6,247 nucleotides of DNA from Pseudomonas sp. Lineage in GTDB: Bacteria > Pseudomonadota > Gammaproteobacteria > Pseudomonadales > Pseudomonadaceae. The position numbers and the translations under genes were made by a program. The notes beneath the pieces are model-generated. The model searched no databases and was not told where the DNA came from. It saw only the letters and a program-made list of their open reading frames with translations. This document shows positions 6,128 to 6,247 of the stretch, piece after piece. The stretch lies in NCBI GenBank assembly GCA_003527165.1, contig DPSI01000459.1, forward strand, positions 1 through 6,247. Direction: 5' to 3'. How positions within the stretch are numbered: the first letter of the stretch is position 1; each line of letters opens with the position of its first letter.

Positions 6128-6179
6128 GCAGCTTGCAGCTTGCAGCTTGTAGCTTGCAGCTTGCAGCTTGCAGCTTCAA
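6124..6179 (+). repeat. Tandem heptanucleotide array (GCTTGCA)n upstream of recR
   Basis: Seven head-to-tail copies of a 7-base unit run from 6124 to 6172. Six are exactly GCTTGCA, and the fourth is GCTTGTA. A decayed eighth unit, GCTTCAA, follows (6173-6179). The array ends 24 bases before the recR ATG, inside the 143-base gap after ybaB, and so probably lies within the operon transcript. Short tandem arrays like this can gain or lose units by slipped-strand pairing. Each AGCT-TGC-AGCT stretch can form a tiny 4-bp hairpin in RNA. It is not a CRISPR, since there are no spacers. Confidence 0.9.
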
Positions 6180-6203
6180 TTCCAGCTTCTCGCCGAGATA
6201 TCC

Positions 6204-6247
6204 ATGTCGTTCAGCCCACTTATTCGTCAACTCATCGATGCGCTACG
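6204..6247 (+). CDS. recR: Recombination mediator RecR, N-terminal fragment (cut by window edge)
   Basis: Translation from the ATG at 6204 gives MSFSPLIRQLIDAL and the start of an Arg codon before the window ends. This matches the opening of RecR, whose N-terminal helix-hairpin-helix begins S-P-L-I-x-x-L-I. RecR works with RecF and RecO to load RecA on single-stranded DNA at gaps. Position after dnaX and ybaB strongly supports the call. GAGA at 6195-6198 is a modest ribosome binding site, five bases from the ATG. Most of the gene, including the zinc finger and Toprim domain, is outside the window. Confidence 0.88.
   Translation, partial: MSFSPLIRQLIDAL

Noticed and set aside
6124..6179. CRISPR-like array
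   Set aside because: The units are seven bases long and directly adjacent with no spacers, so this is a simple tandem repeat.

Overview
The window looks like a chromosomal segment of a gamma-proteobacterium, most likely Pseudomonas or a close relative such as the P. stutzeri group. The evidence is the GC-rich third-position codon use, the dnaX-ybaB-recR order, the family-typical starts of DnaX (MSYQVLARKWRPRSF) and RecR (MSFSPLIRQLI), and the proteins' overall character. The species is my inference. Nothing indicates a phage, plasmid or transposon; this is mostly core-genome material.

Layout. Bases 1-70 hold the first codons of a LysR-type regulator on the minus strand. It diverges from a TauE/SafE membrane transporter (173-928, +), and a clean LysR-type dyad (83-99) lies between them. 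The transporter converges with a NorM-like MATE efflux pump (948-2333, -), with only 19 bases between the stop codons and a GC-rich hairpin at the junction. The pump diverges across 121 bases from pdxB (2455-3600, +), which encodes erythronate-4-phosphate dehydrogenase of pyridoxal-phosphate synthesis. After a 114-base gap come dnaX (3715-5718), ybaB/ebfC (5734-6060) and the first 14 codons of recR (6204 to the end), all on the plus strand. The last gap carries a tandem array of the heptamer GCTTGCA.

How the genes work together. dnaX, ybaB and recR form a widely conserved cluster for replication and repair: clamp loader, nucleoid-associated protein and RecFOR recombination mediator. I see no convincing terminator between them, so co-transcription is likely. 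The LysR gene and the transporter form a regulator/target pair with an unknown, probably anionic, substrate. The MATE pump and pdxB are independent single genes.

The most interesting signal is inside dnaX. Just after the ATPase and oligomerisation domains there is an in-frame CTA AAG (slippery tetramer A_AAG, 4827-4830). Six bases later comes a 10-bp stem-loop (4837-4863). A -1 shift there reaches a TGA within nine codons (4857-4859). This has the form of a programmed -1 frameshift that would make a short gamma-like clamp-loader subunit of 381 residues beside the 667-residue tau. It resembles the E. coli dnaX frameshift in logic but has a different slip sequence and position.
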